NCBI RefSeq assembly: GCF_003052265.1
Contig: NZ_QANS01000004.1
Span: 248,414-312,413 of the forward strand
Reading direction: 5' to 3'
DNA: 64,000 nucleotides
Origin: Stenotrophobium rhamnosiphilum
GTDB taxonomy: Bacteria > Pseudomonadota > Gammaproteobacteria > Nevskiales > Nevskiaceae
Shown piece after piece: positions 1-7,761 of the stretch (its first letter is position 1; each line of letters starts with the position of its first letter). The notes under the pieces are model-generated. The model worked only from the letters and a program-made list of their open reading frames with translations, was not told the origin of the DNA and searched no databases. Position numbers and translations under genes: made by a program.

Positions 1-134
1 ATACGCAGTAATGGACGCTTTATTGGAAGGATTAAAAAAATCGCAAAAGCGAAATTCAATAAAATATGAAAATCGATGTAACCACCGACAAACAAAAATA
101 GTTTGCCGAAGAAATAGAAGCTCCAAAGTCCCAT
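1..134 (-). CDS. bcsG: BcsG, cellulose phosphoethanolamine transferase (N-terminal fragment)
   Basis: Only the first 44 codons are inside the window; the rest lies beyond the left edge. The translation begins MGLWSFYFFGKLFLFVGGYI and continues as a hydrophobic segment. It resembles the start of enterobacterial BcsG (FYF..K......GY..FH.LLN..FA..L). BcsG is an inner-membrane enzyme with a periplasmic domain that adds phosphoethanolamine to cellulose. An in-frame TAA lies 7 codons upstream of the ATG, and GGA about 6 bases upstream can serve as a ribosome binding site. The gene begins 22 bases after the bcsA stop, so it is probably in the bcs operon. The identification rests on a short stretch plus context. 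Confidence 0.75.
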   Translation of the reverse strand, partial: MGLWSFYFFGKLFLFVGGYIDFHILLNFAFAIFLILPIKRPLLR

Positions 135-156
135 TGCTATTCCGTGCGTGACTTAA

Positions 157-2715
157 TCAGGGAGTGGGCGAGCGCGGCGCAATACGCTGCTCGGCCATGC
201 GTGCTGCAATAACGTCGGCGAGATTACGGAACAGATGTCCGTAGCCGCGAAGACCATAAGCTAGAACTTCAATCAAGCTGTCGAGAGGACGGTCTTGAAT
301 GGTGTGTTTATTCCATTCAAGCCATGCATCGGCGCGACCAAAGGTGCACTGAATCAAATGCTTCTCGTCATCCATCGATAACTTTTCAAAGTACAGGCCG
401 ACACTGTCATTGCGTCGATTTGCGATGCGTGCCGAAAAACTATATTCACGATCACCACGATTGAGTGAAATCTTGACGCGAGTGTCTTGCGGCAACACGA
501 CTTCGCGGTCGATATGAAGATCAAGGCCGCCGGTTGAATAATCCTGCGTATGGCATTGCAGGGTTTGTCCGTTGGCCAAGTACAGCGTCGCTGGAATACG
601 CATTGGAACGCGATGCGAAATGCGCTTTTGCCGCGACTCAGAAGCCACGGCGATAGCAGTGCCGAGCATGATGAGATTATGTGCGGTCCACAATAAATTC
701 ATCACGACAGTGGCAGTCTCAAACGTGTTCCAAGAGAACAGACGCATGATGCCGATAACAAAGCCAGTAAAATTCAGCAGCACCAAAGCCATATAAGGCT
801 TCGATATAAACCAATCGAAGTATTCGTGTTCGATCAAGCCACCTTTCGCTGTGACGTTGAACTTGCCTAGCTTTGGATTGATCAGCGCAATGGTGGTCGG
901 CAAGGCGATATACCAAGCCAGAACGGATTCGTAGACTTCTGCCCAGAACGAATGTCGATATCGCCCTTGCATTCGTGAATTGGCTAATGTTGATTGCACG
1001 ATGTGCGGCAGCACAAAGAGCGTCAACAGATAGGCGCCAGAATTAATGATGTGAAATTCAAAAAACAAATACGTGAGCGGCGCCGTAAGGAATACCAAGC
1101 GCGGCAGGCCATTCATAAAGTGCAGCATGGCGTTGGTATAGCAAAGCCGTTGATAAAGACTCAGGCCTTTCCCTAGCAGGGGATTGTCGGTGCGGAAAAT
1201 TTGCACCATGCCGCGTGCCCAGCGGATGCGCTGGCCAATATGCCCTGACAAGCTTTCTGTCGCGAGACCGGCGGCCTGCACGATATTGATGTACGAGGTG
1301 TTGTAACCGCGACGGTGCATTTTGAGTGCAGTGTGCGCATCTTCGGTCACGGTCTCGGTGGCAATGCCGCCAACTTCTTCAAGTGGGCCGCGACGAATGA
1401 CCGCGCATGAGCCGCAAAAGAAAGTGGAGTTCCACAGATCGTTTCCGTCTTGTACCAATCCGTAAAAAAGGCTGCCTTCATTGGGCACGCGACGGAAGGT
1501 GCCTAGATTTCGCTCGAAAGGATCGGGTGAGAAAAAGTGATGCGGCGTTTGCAACATCGCACATTTTTCATCGCGCAAAAACCAGCCCATCGTCATTTGC
1601 AGAAATGAACGCACGGGCATGTGGTCGCAGTCGAAGATGGCGATGAATTCGCCTTTGGTCACTTTTAATGCGTGATTGAGATTGCCTGCTTTTGCATGCG
1701 AATTCTCAGTGCGAGCGATGTAATGAACATTGGCGGCTTCAGCAAACTCCTTGAATTCGGCGCGGCGTCCATCATCAAGAATATATATATTGATTTTTTC
1801 TTTCGGCCAGTCCATTCCGCATGCTGCGAAAACAGTCGGCTTCACAACTTTAAGTGGCTCGTTATAGGTGGGGATATAAATATCGATCGTTGGCCATAAA
1901 GAAGTATCTGCTGGCAGTGGCACTGGTTTGCGTTGCAGTGGCCATGCGCTTTGCAGATAACCCAGCATCATGATGATCCAGGTATAGATCTCGGCCATTA
2001 GAAGACCGCCGCCAAAGAAGTACTCAATCGGACTGCCCAAATCCATAGTCTGGGTCACGCGCCAGAAGGCATAGCGTGCGGTTGCGATTAAGGAGAATGT
2101 TGTTAGCGCCAATGTTGGCAAATTGCCGGGCATGCGCCGAATGGTCATGGCCATCAGCCACATCAACGCCATAAACATTAACTGCTCAAACCACTGCAAT
2201 GGCGTTGTCGCAACAAGAATGAACAGAACGACTGCGATGCTCACCATGACGTAACGCAGCCACATTGGTTGCGCAAAGGCGACGTCGGCAACGCTCTCTA
2301 ACTTTGAGCCGGCGCTTATGAAATTGATGCGATCAAAGCGTGCGTAGAGTTTTCTAAGTGGCCAGGCCAGCCAGAACACCACATTGCGTACGTGAGGGTA
2401 GGCGCCGCCAAGGAGTGTCCGTACCAAACGTGAAAGATGCCAAGGTGTGGCTTCCTTTTTTGCTTTCGATATTCCTGAAGGCAATACGAATAAGCGCAGC
2501 AGCCATTCCTGTGCTGATTGTGGCTGGCGAATTTCAAGTTCGCGGACTAATACGCCGCTGGTACGCAGCATCGCTTTGCTGAGCCATTGTGGCTGTGGAC
2601 GCGCTTCTGTTGGCGGAAGCACGAACAAACGCAAAATCCACAAGCGCAATTGACGTGGATCTTCTACGCCGAGATGACGTGCGAACCAAGCCAGAAGTTC
2701 TGGCAGGCTCATCAT
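157..2715 (-). CDS. bcsA: BcsA, cellulose synthase catalytic subunit
   Basis: Inner-membrane family 2 glycosyltransferase that polymerises UDP-glucose into beta-1,4-glucan and secretes it. The 852 aa length fits enterobacterial BcsA. Visible signatures are DDG (314-316), DCD (362-364), TED (457-459) and QRIRW (495-499), with transmembrane segments on both sides of the catalytic domain. A C-terminal PilZ domain has RISHR (698-702) and DYSTGG (725-730), the c-di-GMP binding motifs, so activity is probably c-di-GMP dependent. The ATG overlaps the bcsQ stop (ATGA), which suggests translational coupling. The first 80 residues hold two copies of an amphipathic LRLFVLP motif (28-34 and 73-79). The next gene is bcsG, not bcsB. 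Confidence 0.97.
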   Translation of the reverse strand: MMSLPELLAWFARHLGVEDPRQLRLWILRLFVLPPTEARPQPQWLSKAMLRTSGVLVRELEIRQPQSAQEWLLRLFVLPSGISKAKKEATPWHLSRLVRTLLGGAYPHVRNVVFWLAWPLRKLYARFDRINFISAGSKLESVADVAFAQPMWLRYVMVSIAVVLFILVATTPLQWFEQLMFMALMWLMAMTIRRMPGNLPTLALTTFSLIATARYAFWRVTQTMDLGSPIEYFFGGGLLMAEIYTWIIMMLGYLQSAWPLQRKPVPLPADTSLWPTIDIYIPTYNEPLKVVKPTVFAACGMDWPKEKINIYILDDGRRAEFKEFAEAANVHYIARTENSHAKAGNLNHALKVTKGEFIAIFDCDHMPVRSFLQMTMGWFLRDEKCAMLQTPHHFFSPDPFERNLGTFRRVPNEGSLFYGLVQDGNDLWNSTFFCGSCAVIRRGPLEEVGGIATETVTEDAHTALKMHRRGYNTSYINIVQAAGLATESLSGHIGQRIRWARGMVQIFRTDNPLLGKGLSLYQRLCYTNAMLHFMNGLPRLVFLTAPLTYLFFEFHIINSGAYLLTLFVLPHIVQSTLANSRMQGRYRHSFWAEVYESVLAWYIALPTTIALINPKLGKFNVTAKGGLIEHEYFDWFISKPYMALVLLNFTGFVIGIMRLFSWNTFETATVVMNLLWTAHNLIMLGTAIAVASESRQKRISHRVPMRIPATLYLANGQTLQCHTQDYSTGGLDLHIDREVVLPQDTRVKISLNRGDREYSFSARIANRRNDSVGLYFEKLSMDDEKHLIQCTFGRADAWLEWNKHTIQDRPLDSLIEVLAYGLRGYGHLFRNLADVIAARMAEQRIAPRSPTP

Positions 2716-3467
2716 GTTTTGAGTGCAATTCTGGTTAGCAGCCAGCCTGCCAGACCTTGTAAGTCATGAGTGGCTTGGCCATGCGGCGCATAGTCAGCAA
2801 GGCTGCTATTGGCGGCGAGCGATTCCGGCACAGCTTCGTCGTGATGCACGAAATAGGGCAGGAGACGATCGCCAAGTTCGTGCTGCATCAAGGTCACGAT
2901 ATCGTTATGCAAGCGTCGCGCTGCGTCAGCGTAGTTGACGACATAGAAAGTATCGTTTGCTTTGCCGCTTTGTTTTAAGACTTCTCGCAGAGGCGATAAT
3001 TTTGCGTAGCTGCTTGCGTCAGCCGCAACAACGGCTAACACCAAGTCGGCAGCATTGATGGCCTGCTGCGCGTAGATCGACGGCAGGCGCGGCGTGTCGA
3101 TTAGTGCAATCGCAGCAGCTGGCAGATTAATTTTATTGATCTGATCAGATAACCAATGCGGATCAGCGGATATCTGTCGTCCAAAATTAAGGCGCTCATT
3201 TTCATTGGGTGCGCCGAAAGGCAGGAAGGTAATGCCGTCAGCGTTGCTGAAGGCGGCATCCTGCCAAAGCTGTCCGCGAACTGCGCGCAGTGCGAGGCCA
3301 TCAAGCTCAGTCGAAGGTAGACCAAAGTGCAGGCTCAATAAATTATTGGGATCAAAATCCAGTGCTAAAACTGATTGGCTGCGCTTTGCCAGCAAACTCG
3401 CGAGATGTGCGGTTAGCGTTGTGCGACCGATGCCGCCATTGGCGGAAATCACGGCGATTTTGAACAT
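2712..3467 (-). CDS. bcsQ: BcsQ, MinD/ParA-like cellulose biosynthesis ATPase
   Basis: The 251 aa protein belongs to the SIMIBI/MinD ATPase family. In enterobacteria BcsQ takes part in assembly and polar localisation of the cellulose synthase. The N-terminus has a deviant Walker A loop, SANGGIGRTT, in which both canonical lysines are absent (Asn and Arg instead). E. coli BcsQ also lacks them. A switch-like LALDFDPNN follows. The gene sits 3 bases after bcsF and overlaps bcsA by 4 bases, so it is translated as part of the same operon. Confidence 0.9.
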   Translation of the reverse strand: MFKIAVISANGGIGRTTLTAHLASLLAKRSQSVLALDFDPNNLLSLHFGLPSTELDGLALRAVRGQLWQDAAFSNADGITFLPFGAPNENERLNFGRQISADPHWLSDQINKINLPAAAIALIDTPRLPSIYAQQAINAADLVLAVVAADASSYAKLSPLREVLKQSGKANDTFYVVNYADAARRLHNDIVTLMQHELGDRLLPYFVHHDEAVPESLAANSSLADYAPHGQATHDLQGLAGWLLTRIALKT

Positions 3468-3470
3468 GGC

Positions 3471-3668
3471 CTAGGGCTGCTTATCAGAGGTATAGCGCGT
3501 CATGAAAACCGGCTGCCATTGTCGACGTATGAGTCGGTGACGAAACAACCAAAGGCGAATCGTGCGATTGCGTACGAGGTAAACAAAAAGCAAGTAAAGC
3601 GGTATGGCAAGCAGCAGGCCAATAATCAGCGGTAAGAACGCATAGAGGTTAAGCAGGATGAAGTTCAT
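3471..3668 (-). CDS. bcsF: BcsF, small membrane protein of cellulose synthesis
   Basis: A 65 aa protein with one hydrophobic segment (about residues 5-32) followed by an Arg-rich tail (RNRTIRLWLFRHRLIRRQW), which predicts a cytoplasmic C-terminus. Size, topology and position directly after bcsE match BcsF, which in E. coli recruits BcsE to the membrane near BcsG. Its start overlaps the bcsE stop by 4 bases. Sequence conservation in this family is low, so the call leans on context. Confidence 0.8.
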   Translation of the reverse strand: MNFILLNLYAFLPLIIGLLLAIPLYLLFVYLVRNRTIRLWLFRHRLIRRQWQPVFMTRYTSDKQP

Positions 3669-5368
3669 CGTGACTGATTAGAGTTGATGAGAGGTAACAA
3701 GGCGCGTGTTACGCGGCGATCCAATGTGGAGTGCGTTTTTTCTTTAAGTTCTACTTGGCCCAAGATCACCGGCGTAGGCTCGTCAATCACTAGCTCAGAA
3801 GGATGCTTCTGAGTCGATTTTTTCAGTGCTAAAGGATTTTCGATCTGTGCTGTGAAATCCGCGATTGGCGTTGAATAAAGATTGCTCTCGAGCTGATCGA
3901 TAGCGTTTTGAATCGAAACTGAAGAGAAATATCTGATCTGTCCTTCAAACGTTTGTGCCAGTGGATGGGCATGCAAACGTTCTAAGGTCGCATCTGCGTC
4001 CGGTTCACGACAGGCGTAGAGGAAAATCCAAATGCCTCGTTGATCCGCCGTGAAAAGATCTCCCTGTCGCTTGATCTTAAACAAGCGCAACGCATCAACG
4101 TGTGAAATTTCTGGCAACAAGTATAGGCAAGCCAGCGTGCTCTCGATGCCAATGCGTGCGCTTTGCGCGAGGTTGTCGCGCACCATGCCGCAGAACGCTT
4201 GCGGGTTGAGATAACCCATATGCGGTGGTGGCATCGCCGCATGCACAGCATCTTCAAAATGATCAGGCACGGTGCCGCTGTAAATCTGATCTCGCAGTGA
4301 ATCAATTAACGAGATGAAGCGCGAAAAATTTACTTCGGCATAAACCACTGAGTTGGCGCCAAGGCGTAACAGCAACAACTCATCGCTATAGCGCAAGCGT
4401 AGCTTCCGTTCGCGGACGATGATGCGCAGACCCGGACCGTGTTTTTGTCGCAGGCTGTGAATTGCTCGTGCTAGCAAATGCAGTTTGTCGCCATTAACAA
4501 AATCGATTAGACAGGTGGCTGCCACTGCGCCTTCTGCAGCTTCAAGCATGCCGTCCAAATCACTAACGATGCGCCATTGAGAAGGCACGCCCCGTTCGCC
4601 TTGCACAACGGCCTCGGTGGTAATGACGCGATCTTGATCTGGCGCATTTTTGATACGAGCGTCCAGACCTTCGAGTTGATAACCCGCAGCGATCAGGCCG
4701 GTTCCTTGTGCATCAAAGCTAACCGCATATTCGCGATGACTGAGACTGGCGAATGGCGATTTCCAGTGATTGATGCGCCATGAGAAATGAACACTGGACT
4801 GCCCAAACTCTGCCATTCCTGAAAAATGGTCGCCGAGCGTTCGCAGCGCAGCGAGTTGGGCACCTTGAATTTTTGCAGTCGAGAAAAATAGTAGCGCTGT
4901 CGCTCCAGTGCTTTGATACCACTGCTGATAGATTTTGGCTTGTTCACTGGCTAGGTGAGAATCACTAAGCGTGAATAAATCCTCGGCGTTTTCGACCGCT
5001 AGCAGACAGTTCTGAGGTGCGTTGTAGTAATCGAGCTCGTCAGTGAAATGACGTGCACCATGCCGCAGTAGTTTCTCGCCAGCGTCGTCCGTCCTTTGCA
5101 GGATCAGCAGGCGACTTTTCTGCAGCACGTCATCGGTATTGATGCCGTGTTGCTCGAGCCGCTGTAGCAACTCTGCTGTGGGCGAGCGAATGACGACGAC
5201 GGCTGTGCGCTGTTCATGCAGTGCCGCAACGATGCTGTTATCAAAACAGGCTATTGCTGCACGAGGCTGCTGAACGGTAACGGCATAAGCGTTTCCGGGC
5301 GCCATCGTGCGCACGGGGTTAGGCAGACCTGCAATTCCAACCGAAAAGTATGTTCTCTGGTTTGCCAT
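3665..5368 (-). CDS. bcsE: BcsE, c-di-GMP-binding regulator of cellulose synthesis
   Basis: A 567 aa cytosolic protein matching BcsE. In E. coli BcsE binds c-di-GMP through a GGDEF-like (GIL) domain with an RxxD I-site. Here the sequence RQGD stands at residues 434-437, followed by a hydrophobic strand (GIWIFLYACRE), in the expected C-terminal region. The N-terminal half has degenerate ATPase/REC-like alternation of strands and helices. The gene lies between bcsR (4 bases upstream) and bcsF. In E. coli bcsEFG is divergent from bcsRQABZC; here bcsE is inside the synthase operon. Confidence 0.88.
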   Translation of the reverse strand: MANQRTYFSVGIAGLPNPVRTMAPGNAYAVTVQQPRAAIACFDNSIVAALHEQRTAVVVIRSPTAELLQRLEQHGINTDDVLQKSRLLILQRTDDAGEKLLRHGARHFTDELDYYNAPQNCLLAVENAEDLFTLSDSHLASEQAKIYQQWYQSTGATALLFFSTAKIQGAQLAALRTLGDHFSGMAEFGQSSVHFSWRINHWKSPFASLSHREYAVSFDAQGTGLIAAGYQLEGLDARIKNAPDQDRVITTEAVVQGERGVPSQWRIVSDLDGMLEAAEGAVAATCLIDFVNGDKLHLLARAIHSLRQKHGPGLRIIVRERKLRLRYSDELLLLRLGANSVVYAEVNFSRFISLIDSLRDQIYSGTVPDHFEDAVHAAMPPPHMGYLNPQAFCGMVRDNLAQSARIGIESTLACLYLLPEISHVDALRLFKIKRQGDLFTADQRGIWIFLYACREPDADATLERLHAHPLAQTFEGQIRYFSSVSIQNAIDQLESNLYSTPIADFTAQIENPLALKKSTQKHPSELVIDEPTPVILGQVELKEKTHSTLDRRVTRALLPLINSNQSR

Positions 5369-5372
5369 GCAG

Positions 5373-5558
5373 TCAGGTGGTCGGCGTGTTCGTGGCTACG
5401 GCCCATTCCGAACGCAATTTGGCCAGCAAGGGCCAGTGATTCAGGGCCTGCTGCAAGGCGGCAAGCTTTTGAATATCGATATAGCTCAACTGCGACGAAT
5501 CGCCGAGGCTATCGATGAGCGCGTCCGTATCGCTCCGATTTTTGAGGTGCATTTCCAT
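5373..5558 (-). CDS. bcsR: BcsR, short cellulose biosynthesis regulator
   Basis: A 61 aa protein. Its middle section, SYIDIQKLAALQQALNHWP followed by LLAKL, closely parallels the conserved part of E. coli BcsR (DIDYADISQREQLAAALKRW followed by PLLAEF). BcsR works with BcsQ to stabilise and activate the Bcs machinery. The start has a good ribosome binding site (GGGAG, 5 bases before the ATG). It is the first gene of the minus-strand bcs operon, so the operon promoter should lie within 5559-5665. No convincing -35/-10 pair was identified on that strand. Confidence 0.85.
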   Translation of the reverse strand: MEMHLKNRSDTDALIDSLGDSSQLSYIDIQKLAALQQALNHWPLLAKLRSEWAVATNTPTT

Positions 5559-5677
5559 TGCGCTCCCATCTTATCGTTACGGGCCATCGCTTGCATGGGG
5601 TTCTGCCCGGTCTGGACTTCAAATAAGGTAGGTAGTATCTAGGCCTTAATTAGAGTGGAACCCGCTATAATCGGGCA

Positions 5678-5778
5678 ATCCGGACGGGGGCCTTCTAGCT
5701 GTAGTTGATGGCGTTCCGATTCGACGGTGGGCTTGGGCCCACCATAAGGCTAGAACCCGGCCAAAGACCGGGCTTTTT
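5678..5778 (+). ncRNA. Candidate structured RNA upstream of ppiD
   Basis: A consensus -10 box TATAAT (5666-5671) precedes about 100 bases with nested complementarity. TTCTAGC (5693-5699) pairs with GCTAGAA (5749-5755), enclosing a perfect hairpin GGTGGGC (5726-5732), loop TTGG, GCCCACC (5737-5743). This is followed at once by a terminator-like hairpin CCCGG (5756-5760) / CCGGG (5768-5772) and five T. No good -35 box was seen. It could be a small RNA, or an attenuator in the ppiD 5' leader. No known RNA family was recognised. Confidence 0.35.
5756..5778 (+). terminator. Intrinsic terminator or attenuator before ppiD
   Basis: CCCGG (5756-5760), seven-base loop, CCGGG (5768-5772), then C and TTTTT. 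The stem is short but G+C only and is followed by a T tract. It lies 35 bases before the ppiD start and stacks directly on the preceding stem of the candidate RNA. Confidence 0.5.
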
Positions 5779-5812
5779 ATTACCTGATTATTTAAGTTTC
5801 CCCGAGGACTTC

Positions 5813-7747
5813 ATGCTGCAAGATATTCGCGACAAGCTGACTGGTTGGTTGGTTTGGGTTGTGGTGGGTTTGATCTGCGTTCCCTTTGCACTGTGGGGCG
5901 TTGACTCGTTCTTCACGGGTAATAACGATCCTGTGGTCGTTAAAGTTGGCAATCAGGAAATTACGGAATCGCAATTCCGCAATGGCTACGATCAGCGCTA
6001 TCAGCAGTTCCAAGCGATGATGGGTGAGAACTTCCGCGCTGATATGTTTGATCAGTCCAAGTTCCGTCAGGCCGTCCTCGACGACATGACGCAGGAAGCG
6101 ATGATGCGCCAGTACGTGCGCAAAGCGGGCTATCGCGCTGGCGACGCCTCCTTGCTTAATTATTTGAGCTCAGTGCCATCGTTCCAGATCAACGGCAAGT
6201 TCTCGACCGACGCTTATCGCGCAGCGCTGTCACGCCAAGGCCTGACGCCGCAGAAGTTCGAAGCGCAATTGCGTGACTCGTTGGAAATCGACCAGATTCG
6301 TCAAGCCGTGCTCGATACTTCTTTCGTGACCGAAGCCGACGTTGCTGAAGCGTATCGCTCAGCTAACGAACAGCGCAGCCTGTCCTACGCTGTGTTGGAT
6401 ACTGCAAAGTATTTGTCGCAGGTCACGGTCACCGACGATCAGATCAAGTCGCGTTACGAAACCGACAAAGCCAAGTACATGGCGCCAGAGCGCATCAAGC
6501 TCGCTTACGTTGAGCTTTCCTTGGAAGCCTTGGCAAAAGCTGAAGCGCCAACGGCTGATGTACTGAAAGTGATTTACAACGCCGAGAAGGATTCACGCTT
6601 CTCGACGCCAGAAGAGCGCAAAGCCAGCCATATCCTGGTTGCGTTTGGCGCGGACAAGGCAGCGTCCAAGAAAAAGATTGAAGAGCTCGCAGCCAAGGTC
6701 AAAGGCGGCGCCAACTTTGCCGATTTGGCTAAGCAGAACTCGGATGACTCCGGCTCAAAAGAGCAGGGCGGCGATCTGGGTTGGGTCAAGCGTGGCCAGA
6801 TGGTCGACAAGTTTGAGAAAGAACTGTTTGCGCTGAGCAAGCCGAATGAAGTGAGCGGCATTGTGGAAACGCAATATGGCTGGCACTTGATCCGCTTGGA
6901 GCAAATCAAAGCACCGCATACGCGTGCTTTTGAAGATGCAGGCGTGCAGTCCGAACTGGCTGATTTGTATCGCCAGCGTGAAGTGCAGAAGCGCTTCCAA
7001 GAGCAGACTGAAAAGCTGGAACAGCTCGCATTTGAAAATCCAGCATCGCTGGACGCTGTGACCAAAGAACTGAAGTTGGAAGTGCAGACCACTGAATGGT
7101 TCACGCGCGCTGGCGGCCCTGGTCTTGCTGCTAACGATGCCGTGAAGCAGGCTGCTTTCTCGAAGGAAGTCGTCGGTGATGGCGACAACAGCAAGCCCAT
7201 TACAACAGCACCGGGTAAGGTTGTTGTGATCCGCAAGGCTGAGTACGAAGCACCACGCCAGAAGCCACTGGCAGAAGTGATCGAAACCGTTCGCTCTGCT
7301 CTGAGCAATGACGCTGCACGCGCCAAGGCACAGACCGAAGCTTCGCAGATGGCTGCTGCTGCACGTGTGGGTCAGTCGGCTGCAGAACTGGCGAGCGCTC
7401 GTGGCTTGACACTGTCGGTACCGGGCCTCGTGCGTCGTGACAACACCACGGAAGATCGCGCAGTGCTGCAAGCGCTGTTCCGTCTGCCACGTCCTAAGCA
7501 GGGCGCCGTCAGCGCTGCAGATATCAAGCTGTCGAATGGCAATGCTGCGGTTGTGATTTTGACCGCAGTTCAGGATGCCGTGTGGCCAGCGACCGATGCA
7601 GTTGCTCTGGGCAACGCACAGAAGCAGCTGCGTGATGCAGTGGCTGGTGCCGAATTTGGCAGCTACCGCAAGTCGATTGAAAAGCAGATCAAGGTCAAGG
7701 TTATCAATCCGCCGGTGGCTGAAGCCGCACCGACGCCTGAATCCTAG
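5813..7747 (+). CDS. ppiD: PpiD/SurA-type periplasmic folding chaperone
   Basis: A 644 aa inner-membrane-anchored parvulin-like protein of the periplasm that helps outer-membrane and secreted proteins fold as they leave the Sec translocon. The chosen start gives MLQDIRDKLTGWLVWVVVGL, with a single membrane anchor at about residues 12-34, as in PpiD. GAGG lies 5 bases before this ATG. An upstream in-frame ATG at 5705 would run through the hairpin region and is rejected. The SurA_N-like region is followed by a PPIC rotamase domain at about residues 270-365 (ASHILVAF ... GGDLGWV ... YGWHLIRL). The length is close to E. coli PpiD (623 aa). Confidence 0.93.
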   Translation: MLQDIRDKLTGWLVWVVVGLICVPFALWGVDSFFTGNNDPVVVKVGNQEITESQFRNGYDQRYQQFQAMMGENFRADMFDQSKFRQAVLDDMTQEAMMRQYVRKAGYRAGDASLLNYLSSVPSFQINGKFSTDAYRAALSRQGLTPQKFEAQLRDSLEIDQIRQAVLDTSFVTEADVAEAYRSANEQRSLSYAVLDTAKYLSQVTVTDDQIKSRYETDKAKYMAPERIKLAYVELSLEALAKAEAPTADVLKVIYNAEKDSRFSTPEERKASHILVAFGADKAASKKKIEELAAKVKGGANFADLAKQNSDDSGSKEQGGDLGWVKRGQMVDKFEKELFALSKPNEVSGIVETQYGWHLIRLEQIKAPHTRAFEDAGVQSELADLYRQREVQKRFQEQTEKLEQLAFENPASLDAVTKELKLEVQTTEWFTRAGGPGLAANDAVKQAAFSKEVVGDGDNSKPITTAPGKVVVIRKAEYEAPRQKPLAEVIETVRSALSNDAARAKAQTEASQMAAAARVGQSAAELASARGLTLSVPGLVRRDNTTEDRAVLQALFRLPRPKQGAVSAADIKLSNGNAAVVILTAVQDAVWPATDAVALGNAQKQLRDAVAGAEFGSYRKSIEKQIKVKVINPPVAEAAPTPES

Positions 7748-7761
7748 TCGTAAGGACTGAT

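Larger units (their letters stand above)
5559..5812. other. Divergent intergenic region between bcsR and ppiD
   Basis: The 254 bp region separates the minus-strand bcs operon from plus-strand ppiD. It has no protein gene. It contains a TATAAT box (5666-5671), a series of hairpins (5686-5772) and a terminator-like T tract (5774-5778), all on the plus strand. The ppiD ribosome binding site (GAGG, 5804-5807) is at the right end. Confidence 0.6.

Noticed and set aside
5718-5727. GATTCGACGG, identical to the conserved 5' segment of tmRNA
   Set aside because: The following sequence lacks the tag reading frame, pseudoknots and the 3' tRNA-like half, and it runs directly into a terminator and ppiD. 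The match is only ten bases.
5705-5812. In-frame N-terminal extension of ppiD from ATG 5705
   Set aside because: It would translate through the hairpins and terminator, has no ribosome binding site, and adds 36 residues before a perfect family N-terminus that has its own GAGG.
6574-7326. 250-codon minus-strand ORF inside ppiD
   Set aside because: It is antisense to a well-supported gene, rich in Ser/Ala/Cys as expected of a shadow frame, with no recognisable domain.
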